Shown here: one piece after another, positions 9,160-16,585 of the stretch
How the letters are laid out: every line of letters starts with the position of its first letter
Numbering within the stretch: the stretch's first letter is position 1
From: Candidatus Melainabacteria bacterium
Lineage (GTDB): Bacteria > Cyanobacteriota > Vampirovibrionia > Obscuribacterales > Obscuribacteraceae
NCBI GenBank assembly: GCA_016716405.1
Contig: JADJWK010000003.1
Coordinates: 248,001 to 312,000, forward strand
Reading direction: 5' to 3'
DNA length: 64,000 bases
Translations under genes and position numbers: made by a program
Notes under the pieces: generated by a model
What the model was told of the DNA's origin: nothing
What the model saw: the letters and a program-made list of their open reading frames with translations, nothing else
Databases searched by the model: none

Positions 9160-10602
9160 ATGCTGTTCAATAGTCTGCAGTATATATTTTTCCTGCCCAT
9201 AGTACTGTTTCTCTACTGGTGCCTTCCCAGGAAGTTCCGGGCACTGATTTTGCTTATCGCCAGCTACGTATTTTATTCGGCCTGGAATCCTGTTTATCTG
9301 CTGCTGCTTATCGGCATGACGATTTTCAACTACCTGATCGGCTTCGTTCTCAAGTGGGCGGGGCATACGCGCAAATGGTGGCTGATCTTCGCGATTCTAG
9401 TGAATGTCGGCACTCTCGGCTATTACAAATACGCAAAGTTCGTTCTCGAAAACATCTTCGGCGTCATGGATTTTATGCGTCTTCCCCACGACGACATCGT
9501 GGTGAAGATTTTCCTTCCACTGGGCATCTCCTTTTTCACTTTCGAGTTCTTGCATTACATAGTCGATGTCTACAAGGGCGGCGAGCCCGAGCGCAATTTC
9601 ATCCATTTCGCTCTCCTGCCGGGATTTTTCCCCAGCCAGATCGCCGGACCGATCAAACGCTATCAGGACTTCATGCCTCAGCTCAAAGAGGCCAGACCCT
9701 TCGACATGGACAATTTCGAGAAGGGATTCGTCATGGTCCTGCATGGTCTCGCCAAAAAGATCCTGCTTGCCGATAATCTCTCCATTTACGTAGACTTCGT
9801 CTATAAGAACCCGAGCGATTTCACCTGTCTGGAATTGTGGCTAGCCACCTATGCTTTTGCATTTCAAGTTTATTGCGATTTCTCCGGCTATACCGATGTA
9901 GCCATCGGCTCGGCACTGATGATGAATCTCTGCGTGCCGCCTAATTTCAATGTTCCATACATGTCAAACAATATCAGGGAGCTCTGGCACCGCCAGCATA
10001 TATCGCTGTCCTTCTGGTTTCGCGACTATGTCTATATCCCGCTCGGTGGCTCGCGCTGCTCGGTGCCGGCGATCTACCGCAACCTGATTCTCACCACAGC
10101 TCTGGCCGGGCTCTGGCATGGAGCCGCCTGGCACTTCGTCGCATGGGGCGCCTTCCAGGGTCTATCGCTCATCGTCCACCGCCAGTGGATGCTCTTCTAC
10201 AAGAGTATCGACTGGCTTTATGAGTTCGTCAAAGGCAAGATCTGGCACGCAATCGCGATCTTCATCACTTTCCAGGCCTTCGCCGTCAGCTTCGTTTTCT
10301 TCCGCGCCGACGATCTGCCCACCTCTTTCGACATGGTGGGGCGCATGATGAAATTGTGGGAGCTCTGGCCCGATCAGCACCTGAAATTTCTCACCAGCAA
10401 TGGTCCGATGATCTTCCCGATGATACCGTATGTGCTGGCAGGTCTGGTGATCGCGCATATCATCTCGGAGCCGCTGCGCGACATGCAATTCTGGCCCTCG
10501 CGCCCGCGCTGGATGAAAGGCGCTTACTGCGCATTTCTGATTATCATCATGATTGCCCTCATGCCCGAAGAGCAGAACAAATTCATCTACTTCCAGTTCT
10601 GA
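9160..10602 (+). CDS. MBOAT family O-acyltransferase (AlgI/DltB-like)
   Basis: The 480-residue protein has about ten membrane segments and the typical AlgI-family course: N-terminal YIFFLPIVLFLYW, then FFTFEFLHYIVDVYKG, PSQIAGPIKRY, DFSGYTDVAIG, LWHRQHISLSFWFRDYVYIPLGG and the active-site motif GLWHGAAWHFVAWG with His320 and His325. MBOAT proteins move an acyl group across the membrane to an extracytoplasmic acceptor. The SGNH-like protein encoded divergently is the likely partner that finishes the transfer. Length is normal for the family. The start ATG at 9160 places the first helix at once. The acceptor (polysaccharide, teichoic-like polymer or lipid A) cannot be told from sequence. Confidence 0.93.
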   Translation: MLFNSLQYIFFLPIVLFLYWCLPRKFRALILLIASYVFYSAWNPVYLLLLIGMTIFNYLIGFVLKWAGHTRKWWLIFAILVNVGTLGYYKYAKFVLENIFGVMDFMRLPHDDIVVKIFLPLGISFFTFEFLHYIVDVYKGGEPERNFIHFALLPGFFPSQIAGPIKRYQDFMPQLKEARPFDMDNFEKGFVMVLHGLAKKILLADNLSIYVDFVYKNPSDFTCLELWLATYAFAFQVYCDFSGYTDVAIGSALMMNLCVPPNFNVPYMSNNIRELWHRQHISLSFWFRDYVYIPLGGSRCSVPAIYRNLILTTALAGLWHGAAWHFVAWGAFQGLSLIVHRQWMLFYKSIDWLYEFVKGKIWHAIAIFITFQAFAVSFVFFRADDLPTSFDMVGRMMKLWELWPDQHLKFLTSNGPMIFPMIPYVLAGLVIAHIISEPLRDMQFWPSRPRWMKGAYCAFLIIIMIALMPEEQNKFIYFQF

Positions 10603-11101
10603 CTTCTTTGGTCCGCGACTGATTCGTTGGATAAGACCTCGCCGGCAAACAGAGCCATGGTGAGTATGCTTTCGGTTTTCTGTAACTTTGAACGAGATAT
10701 GCTTGGCGAGGTTTTTCCAGGATTTAGTACCAGCCAGACTTTCCCAACCTTCGGCTCGATCGAGGATGGACAAAGCTTACAGGCGTAATCCTGAGCGATT
10801 TGGTGGCGGTGCGCCTCGTACGATTCAGCTTCCCCCAGCTGCCTGGATTAACCATTCGGATATGATCGAGAGAAAGAAAATGAGCGATATTATCCACGGT
10901 ATCAGTATTGCCGGCGGTGTTTGATATTGTTCGTTATGTTTCAGTCTGAGTTTCCGAAAACGCCTACTCTGTGGGACTTTTCGAAAGCTCGCCTGGCTAA
11001 ATCCGACTTTTGGGGTACCCAATGTGCCCCGATTTCGGACTTTTTGGACTAACCGAATTTTGAAAAAAGTGTCTCAAATTCATTGACAAGTTCCGTAGTT
11101 C
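10603..11101. other. Gene-poor stretch with short repeats and an inverted repeat
   Basis: No convincing gene was found in these 499 bp. Base composition drops toward A+T after about 10,900, compared with the GC-rich genes on the left. Small structures seen: an 8-bp inverted pair, ACCTCGCC at 10636-10643 and GGCGAGGT at 10705-10712, the latter followed by four T residues; GACTTTT three times (from 10975, 11005 and 11038); and a 7-bp hairpin with one mismatch at 11012-11030. A 20-codon frame at 10862-10924 begins ATGATCGAG and ends in Gly-Gly-Val, but support is weak. Any of these could be chance. Confidence 0.5.
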
Positions 11102-11620
11102 CTATCTTCGGTGGAGGGACTTTCTTCCCTCCACTGATTTCTTAAGGTCTAAGATCCTCTCAATCATGCGTTGGTTTTCCTGTGAGTGCCGCACTCTGCC
11201 AAATGACCCAGCATACGTGCTGTTGATTAAATTTGGATACACAGATGGAAAAAACAATATCCATTTCGATCCCTCCTCTGGCAAAGAAGATCGTTCATAT
11301 TTCCAGGCAGTTGGCTTGGGCTCATTTCTTATTCCAAATTCTAAGTACGCTGCTAAGCTGTTGCTGCCCGTCTTTCCTTTTAGCGTTTCTAGAACCTCAA
11401 AGTAACCCACCGGAGGAGAGTAATATGTGTACGTACTTTTTTCATCCTCAATCTTCTTAAACAAAGCAATTACTATAACATCGGATCCCTCAACAGCGTC
11501 TGGAATTGTCTTTCCTCGCGTGGAAGGAATTTCATCTGCTTTGGCAGCATAAAGGCAACCTAACGCCGAAACAAGAACTAGAAAAAGCATTCGGTAATGA
11601 GTTGATAACCTAACTGTCAT
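11102..11620 (-). CDS. Small secreted protein, unknown function
   Basis: The start ATG at 11618-11620 is preceded by AAGGAGAG at good spacing, which decides it over longer frames. The product is 172 residues with a signal peptide (hydrophobic MLFLVLVSALGCLYAA, cleavage probably near AKA-DE). The mature part is a small beta-rich domain with a pattern also seen in secreted OB/NTR-like proteins (SDVIVIALF, then GYFEVLETLKG, then KWILFFPSVYP); that likeness is a weak guess. The gene lies in AT-richer DNA next to a tyrosine recombinase, which suggests transfer. A perfect 9-bp inverted repeat (11111-11119 with 11126-11134) lies in the last codons but has no T-run after it on either strand. Confidence 0.7.
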   Translation of the reverse strand: MTVRLSTHYRMLFLVLVSALGCLYAAKADEIPSTRGKTIPDAVEGSDVIVIALFKKIEDEKSTYTYYSPPVGYFEVLETLKGKTGSNSLAAYLEFGIRNEPKPTAWKYERSSLPEEGSKWILFFPSVYPNLINSTYAGSFGRVRHSQENQRMIERILDLKKSVEGRKSLHRR

Positions 11621-11657
11621 GTCTCTCTCCTTAAGACCTGGCCTGACAGGAAATGAC

Positions 11658-11990
11658 TCAGGCGCTCTTGTGAGCTGACCACCATTTCGTTGACGAGACA
11701 GAAACATCACGTACCTCTTCACCAATTAACGCACCAATTCGTGCTGATTCCGAAGGATTCTGAGCACGTTTAATACTATTTGAATCAACTACTGGACCCC
11801 TAACACCATCGCTCTTAATCCGCCAAAAGGTATCAATCGCCAGTAAGAACTCTGATTCCGATGTTTCGCTCATCCTTGGAGCGAAATGTAGGTAAAGTCC
11901 TTGATGATTGGTGACTTGATTACACGATAATCCGCTTATACAGAGATTCATAAGCGCGACTGCCTTTTTATAGTCGGTCGATTGAAGCAC
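11658..11990 (-). CDS. Possible small orphan protein
   Basis: An open frame of about 110 codons, starting at GTG 11988-11990 with AGGA seven bases upstream. It lies between the recombinase and the secreted-protein gene in the same direction, with 37 bp to the next start. The product has no signal peptide, membrane segment or family that I recognise, and codon use is unlike the GC-rich neighbours. It may be a real gene of a transferred islet or a chance frame in AT-rich DNA. Confidence 0.35.
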   Translation of the reverse strand: MLQSTDYKKAVALMNLCISGLSCNQVTNHQGLYLHFAPRMSETSESEFLLAIDTFWRIKSDGVRGPVVDSNSIKRAQNPSESARIGALIGEEVRDVSVSSTKWWSAHKSA

Positions 11991-12053
11991 TATCAAGTCC
12001 TAAGATGTGTGAGAAGATTGTAACAGGACTGGTGAACCTGTTATCGAACAAAG

Positions 12054-12692
12054 CTATAGCTTTATGTCCTTTCCGAAACCCTTGAAACGAGCGGGATCTA
12101 GCTTCGTATAAAGCACCGTATGCTGAATATTTTTATGCCCCAGATACGCCTGGATTGAACGAGTATCCATGCCGGAGGCGGCTAACTGATAGCCTTTGCC
12201 GTGGCGCAACATGTGCGGATGTACTGAGAGCTCAAGCTCTGCCAGCTGGCCTGCCCGAGCGATGAGCTTGTAGATGGCGTTGTGGGACAGGGGGCCGTTT
12301 CGCTCGGAGAGGAAGACGAATGCCGAGTCCGGATAGGCGCGCCGTAGTTTCCTGAGTGCTCGGATTTCGTCTCCTTCGAGATGGTGGACGGAGGCGTCGC
12401 CATTTTTCAGGCGGTTTACATGGAATTTGGCATTGTCGAGATCTAGCTGGTCCCATTTGAGATCTATGAGCTCACCCACGCGCAGAGCGTGCCGGAACAT
12501 CATGAGGATGAGCAGCGAGTCCCGGACGCTGTGCCTGCCGGTCAGCTTGGCTGCGGTCACGAGGAGCTTGAGTTCTGCGACGGTAATATACTCGCGAGAG
12601 CGCTTCTCGAGATTCGGGCGCTTAACCGGAGGGCTGTTTTTTATTCTCCGAGACTTTCCCGAAAATGATGTCCGGGGAGATTTTCTTGCCAC
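12054..12692 (-). CDS. FimB/FimE-like tyrosine recombinase
   Basis: The 212-residue protein is almost only a catalytic domain, as in the fim inversion recombinases, without the usual N-terminal core-binding domain of phage integrases. All catalytic residues are present: Arg71 (HALRVGEL), Lys96 (RLKNG), His160-x-x-Arg163 (HPHMLRHG), His186 (YLGHKN) and Tyr195 (VLYTKLD). The motif HMLRHGKGYQLA followed by DTRSIQAYLGHKNIQHTVLYT is close to the FimB/FimE signature. Start GTG at 12692 has AGGAA nine bases upstream. No phage structural genes lie near. It stands at the edge of an AT-richer stretch with orphan genes. It may invert a nearby promoter or move a small element; no matching pair of inverted sites was found. 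Confidence 0.92.
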   Translation of the reverse strand: MARKSPRTSFSGKSRRIKNSPPVKRPNLEKRSREYITVAELKLLVTAAKLTGRHSVRDSLLILMMFRHALRVGELIDLKWDQLDLDNAKFHVNRLKNGDASVHHLEGDEIRALRKLRRAYPDSAFVFLSERNGPLSHNAIYKLIARAGQLAELELSVHPHMLRHGKGYQLAASGMDTRSIQAYLGHKNIQHTVLYTKLDPARFKGFGKDIKL

Positions 12693-12921
12693 CTGTCAGG
12701 TTCCTGCATACTGGGGATTTCTCTCTCCCTACTTTACCTAAAATGGTCTTATTCGGTAATGTTGAGGCTACCGTAAGAGGCTCGCAGTTATGTCTTGAGC
12801 GCGGGAGCGGCTTATGGAGAAGGTCCTGAATCCTTCCGAGAGATCCGCGCGGGTTCAGAGCTGGTGCCACTGGCTTCCGGCACGCAAACTAGAACCGAAC
12901 CCGGCTGGGTAAAAGTCCTAT
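12693..12921. promoter_or_regulatory. Divergent intergenic region (recombinase and LRR protein)
   Basis: These 229 bp lie between divergent genes. The element ATTCGGTAATG (12751-12761) also occurs at 11589-11599, so copies in the same orientation stand on either side of the recombinase gene. No clear promoter boxes or ribosome site before 12922 were seen. A 60-codon rightward frame here looks like a shadow. Confidence 0.35.
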
Positions 12922-14580
12922 ATGGAGAGCCGCAAAGACCAGGGAATCCGATTGAGCATCACCTGCCAGAGATGCGGTAGCGTACTGCGCTCTTCAGTGG
13001 GGGACGAGGACGGCGTCGAAGGGGTGGAGATCTTCGAGACCTGCCAGTGCCTTGAGCGCTTGCGCGAATCGAGCGCCCCTGCGCGGGCTAAGACCGCCGA
13101 GGCTGAGGACACAGCCGAGCGCCCGGTTATCGAGATAGACGCTTCCGAGATCATCCTGTTCGAGCCCCAGACCGCAGCGCCTCTGCCCGAGCCGGAGCCC
13201 CCTCCCCAGCCTCCCGCTCCCCTGCTAGACGAGGTCCGATCTCTACCCGTGCCGAGAGCCAGGAAGCTCCCGCCTCTGGGTTCAATCGCATTTGTCGTAT
13301 CTTTCGCTATCATGAGCTTGGTCCTTGTCTCTCATTTCATGACGCCGCCGTCCAGACCCCTGCCTGAGAATGTCGATAAGTCGGACTGGGCCAGTCTCGC
13401 TGACTTCGAGGAAGTCTCGAGGCTACGCCCGGATATTCTACCGGTGGACAGGGGATCCATTACTTTCGAGACGCCGGTCGAGGAAAAGATCCAGGAGCTC
13501 AGGGCCGGTGATATGACCTGGTTGCGGGCGTACAAGATATTGAATCTGCAGATCGTCCAGCTGCTAATCCCGGGTGTGAAGAGCCTCCAGCTGGTGAGCT
13601 CCGAGCTCAGCAGGGGGGTATTCTTCTATCTCGACGAACTACATACCGTCGAGTTACGGGACGTAAAACTCAGCCGCGATACCTTTGCGACCATTCCCGA
13701 TCTGACCTCGATCAAGAATCTGATTCTGGTGCGGATGCCGATCAAAGATAAGACGAACGGCGGCTCCAGCCTGGAGGATATGGATACTCTCGAGCAGCTG
13801 GCCATACTCTACCCCTATACACAGGTTTTCTCTTTCGATTTTTCCCGGATGAAGAATCTCGAGCGGCTCGAGCTTTGCGCGCCCTCAGGAATGACCGGGG
13901 AGACATTTCAGAGTATTTGCGCGCTTCCCAATCTCAAGCGGCTTTCGATCAAGCGAATGCCTCTCACAGAGGAGCAGGTCGATCTGCTGGTGGACGACAT
14001 TCCCGGTCTCGAGTATCTAAGCCTCGATCAGTCGGGGGTGACTGACTCGATGGTCAAGAAGATTGCCCGGCTGAGCAGGCTGAAACATCTTGATCTGAGC
14101 TATGGCGCGGTTTCCGACCCGCAGCTGTTTGCCGGTATGAGAAGTCTCGAGTATCTGGGTTTGAGGCATAATCCAATCGGAGCCAGGGACCTGTCCGTTA
14201 TAGCTTCTCTGCCCTCGCTAAGGGGACTCGATATCTCCGAGACCGATGCCAGCGACTCGAGCCTGGCGAGTCTCTCCGGGTCGAGACTCGAGGAGCTCTA
14301 CATACATGATTTGCAATCCGTCACACCGAAAGGTATAGGCTCGCTTGCGCGAATCCAGACTCTGAGGGCTCTTGACGGAGGGCTGACCCCCGCCGTGGAT
14401 GGCAGCACGCACAGCCTGGTGCCGCAATTGAAAGTGGTGCTAATGGAAGGCGGCGATGTGGTGGACGATCGCCCTGTGGTTTGCGAGCCTTTCAGCTTAG
14501 TCGAGCTTGCCGGCGAGGGATTCGTTTCCATAGACGGAAAGATTTCTCCTGGCGGAGCTCTTTTCCCTCCCCGGGACTGA
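12922..14580 (+). CDS. Zinc-ribbon, TM and leucine-rich-repeat protein without kinase domain
   Basis: The 552-residue protein starts with a small Cys cluster (Cys15-x2-Cys18 and Cys41-x-Cys43) typical of a zinc ribbon. A Pro/Glu-rich linker follows, then one membrane segment (about 116-138), then leucine-rich repeats to the end (about 190-540; for example LEYLSLDQSGVTDSMVKKIARLSRLKHLDLSYGAV). The LRR part resembles that of the kinase gene at the left window edge. Here the cytoplasmic kinase is replaced by the Cys-rich module, so this could be a decoy, an adaptor or a co-receptor for kinase-LRR proteins. Convergent with the sensor gene (14-bp gap). No enzymatic motif is seen. Confidence 0.85.
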   Translation: MESRKDQGIRLSITCQRCGSVLRSSVGDEDGVEGVEIFETCQCLERLRESSAPARAKTAEAEDTAERPVIEIDASEIILFEPQTAAPLPEPEPPPQPPAPLLDEVRSLPVPRARKLPPLGSIAFVVSFAIMSLVLVSHFMTPPSRPLPENVDKSDWASLADFEEVSRLRPDILPVDRGSITFETPVEEKIQELRAGDMTWLRAYKILNLQIVQLLIPGVKSLQLVSSELSRGVFFYLDELHTVELRDVKLSRDTFATIPDLTSIKNLILVRMPIKDKTNGGSSLEDMDTLEQLAILYPYTQVFSFDFSRMKNLERLELCAPSGMTGETFQSICALPNLKRLSIKRMPLTEEQVDLLVDDIPGLEYLSLDQSGVTDSMVKKIARLSRLKHLDLSYGAVSDPQLFAGMRSLEYLGLRHNPIGARDLSVIASLPSLRGLDISETDASDSSLASLSGSRLEELYIHDLQSVTPKGIGSLARIQTLRALDGGLTPAVDGSTHSLVPQLKVVLMEGGDVVDDRPVVCEPFSLVELAGEGFVSIDGKISPGGALFPPRD

Positions 14581-14594
14581 AGCGAGAAGACGAA

Positions 14595-16424
14595 TCAGAC
14601 AGCGGCTTTGAGGACCCGGGCCGAACTCAGGGCGATCCCGGCCAGGTGAACGAAGGCGTGGACGACATCCATCTCTTCGGAATTCGGCGAGCAGGACTTC
14701 CGGTTGTAGATCGCCAGAGTGCCCAGGACGTCGCCACTCCCGGACATGATCGGGTAGGACCAGCAGGCTCTCAGATCGGCGCTCTTCATAGCCTCGCGCA
14801 GACGATGGAAATATGGATGGGTTCGCACGTCCTCCACGATTACGCTCTCGCCGCTGAAAGCGGCAGCGCCGCAGCATGCCGAGCCGGGTCCCACTTCGAT
14901 ACCGTCCAGGGCCGCCTTGAGATCGTCGCCGATGCTCGGTGCCGCGCCGACTCTCAAGATACTCCCGGTCGGATCGGCGATCATCAGGCAGCAGATACTG
15001 TCCGGAACCTCCTCTTCGATATTGTTCAGGAGCGTGTCGAGGACGGTGGGCACACTGGTACCATTGGCGATGAGCTCCAGAACGTAGCGACGGTTCTGAT
15101 CGCGCATCTCTGCCAGCTTTCTCACGGTGATATCCTGGATGGTGCCCACTCCGGACTCGATCTCGCCGTCTCCACTCAGGGTGATGGCGCCCCTGGTGTG
15201 CAGCCATCGCACCTCGGCGCCCACCATAACACGGTGCTCGACATCCAGGGCTCCGGACTTTCTGGCTTTGTTCCAGGCGGTGCGCACATAGTCTCGCTCC
15301 TCGGGGTGGACGAGCTTCATGAAGGCCTGGAAGTCGAGGCTTCCCACGGCGGACAGACCCATTATCTTGATGGCTTCGTCGGTGAGATGGATGATCTCCA
15401 TGCTGTCCAGATACCAGCTTCCGATCTTGGCTACTTCCTGAGCTTTCCTGAGATTGACCTCGCTGGCTTTGAGCGCTTCCTGGACTCGTTTGAGCTCGTT
15501 GACCCGACTGTTGATGGCTGAGGTCATCTCGTTGAATCCCTCGTTGAGGGTGGAGAGCTCTTTGATGCCTTCTACTTTGACGTCCGATGAATAGTTGCCC
15601 TGGGCAATCTCTTTCGAGCGCTGCACCAGGCAGGTCAGAGGCACCATGATCCTGCGCCTGAGGAGAATTCCCAGGAAAGGCACGATGACCAGAAAGCCGC
15701 CGAGAAGAGCGATGGCGTAGCGTATATAGAGCCGCTCCCTGATCTCGAGGATGACCATGTCGTGTCTGGTGCGCTCGTCTACCTCTTTGAGAAACTCTTC
15801 GATGGGCTCCATGATCCTGACTTTCTCTCGGTCATATTCCTCGGAGTAGAGGAGCTTGCGGGCGTAGTCGGGATCGGGGTCGCGCTCGATAGTGAATTCG
15901 CCGTCGTCATCCTTGAATTTGCCTTTCATGGCGGCGAAGGCTTCTTCTTCGATTTTGACGAGGTTGTCGGATCGTTGGCGCGATGTCGATAGCAACTGCA
16001 GCTCTTTGTCGCTGAAGCCGGTCTCTCTCATCTTCGATTCGAGGGAGGCCGGTTTGCCGTGCTTGGACTCGATCACTCCGCCCGGATACAAATACCAGTA
16101 GGTGCTCGAATAGTTTTTCGGTCTTCCGATCTTGCCGTTACGAATATCGAGTATCTGCCTGTAGTAGTCGTGGTAGGCTTCCCGGCTCGAGCATACATAG
16201 CTTCTGGCCATACGTGTGAGATCGTCAGAGCTCTGCCGCATCTCCTCGGCGAGACGGTAGGACTTGTGACGTCTCTCTTCGGCTTCGACCGTGTCGTTCT
16301 GCAGCTTCTGAATATTGAAAATCAGAATGAGGAGAATGACGAAAAAGGCGGTCATGAAAGTCAGGACCACTCTGAACAGAGTTGTCAGGCTCATGGACAG
16401 ACGATTGGCAGAACTGCTCAACAC
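14595..16424 (-). CDS. Membrane sensor with HAMP, PAS and GAF domains but no output domain
   Basis: The 609-residue protein has two membrane segments (about 15-38 and 240-262) around an extracytoplasmic region of about 200 residues, then HAMP (about 263-318, with PLTCLVQRSKEIAQGNYSSDV), a coiled coil, a PAS/PAC domain (about 340-445, ending GVGTIQDITVRK) and a GAF domain (about 455-605, with GVGPGSACCGAA-type GPGSACCG and SYPIM). It stops after the GAF domain: no HisKA, ATPase, GGDEF, EAL or methyl-accepting region. It is divergent from the hybrid kinase operon (161 bp between starts). It may deliver a signal by contact with the neighbouring kinases. The end is a normal stop with no matching remnant downstream, so recent truncation is not evident. 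Confidence 0.88.
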   Translation of the reverse strand: MLSSSANRLSMSLTTLFRVVLTFMTAFFVILLILIFNIQKLQNDTVEAEERRHKSYRLAEEMRQSSDDLTRMARSYVCSSREAYHDYYRQILDIRNGKIGRPKNYSSTYWYLYPGGVIESKHGKPASLESKMRETGFSDKELQLLSTSRQRSDNLVKIEEEAFAAMKGKFKDDDGEFTIERDPDPDYARKLLYSEEYDREKVRIMEPIEEFLKEVDERTRHDMVILEIRERLYIRYAIALLGGFLVIVPFLGILLRRRIMVPLTCLVQRSKEIAQGNYSSDVKVEGIKELSTLNEGFNEMTSAINSRVNELKRVQEALKASEVNLRKAQEVAKIGSWYLDSMEIIHLTDEAIKIMGLSAVGSLDFQAFMKLVHPEERDYVRTAWNKARKSGALDVEHRVMVGAEVRWLHTRGAITLSGDGEIESGVGTIQDITVRKLAEMRDQNRRYVLELIANGTSVPTVLDTLLNNIEEEVPDSICCLMIADPTGSILRVGAAPSIGDDLKAALDGIEVGPGSACCGAAAFSGESVIVEDVRTHPYFHRLREAMKSADLRACWSYPIMSGSGDVLGTLAIYNRKSCSPNSEEMDVVHAFVHLAGIALSSARVLKAAV

Positions 16425-16585
16425 CGGGCGATCCTCGATAGACCGATGCTAGTATCGCACAATCTCACCCCCTGCTCCAAATTGCCGGTTGTCGGGAGGA
16501 GTGGACGAAAATAGGTGCACTGCCGAGCCAATCCGGCTATTATCTTGTTGATCGTCCACCTTATTAATAGGAGTCCCGGCGCCCG
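16425..16585. promoter_or_regulatory. Divergent intergenic region before hybrid-kinase operon
   Basis: These 161 bp separate the PAS-GAF sensor gene from the rightward kinase operon and must hold promoters for both. AGGAG at 16569-16573 is the likely ribosome site for the GTG start at 16586 (12-base spacing, rather long). No clear -35/-10 pair or operator was found. Confidence 0.4.

Noticed and set aside
10636..10712. ACCTCGCC/GGCGAGGT pair as terminator of the MBOAT gene
   Set aside because: The arms are 61 bases apart and the T-run is short; folding is not convincing.
10862..10924. 20-codon peptide frame ending in Gly-Gly-Val
   Set aside because: Too short and without a strong ribosome site or conserved neighbours such as a peptide exporter.
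11111..11134. Perfect 9-bp hairpin at the end of the small secreted protein gene as a terminator
   Set aside because: It lies within the coding end and has no T-run on either strand; kept only as a note in that gene entry.
12622..12870. 82-codon frame upstream of the recombinase as a partner gene
   Set aside because: It overlaps the recombinase start in another frame and has no ribosome site or recognisable motif.
14481..15521. 346-codon frame on the + strand
   Set aside because: Antisense to the PAS-GAF sensor gene; low-complexity His/Gly-rich product with no recognisable motif.
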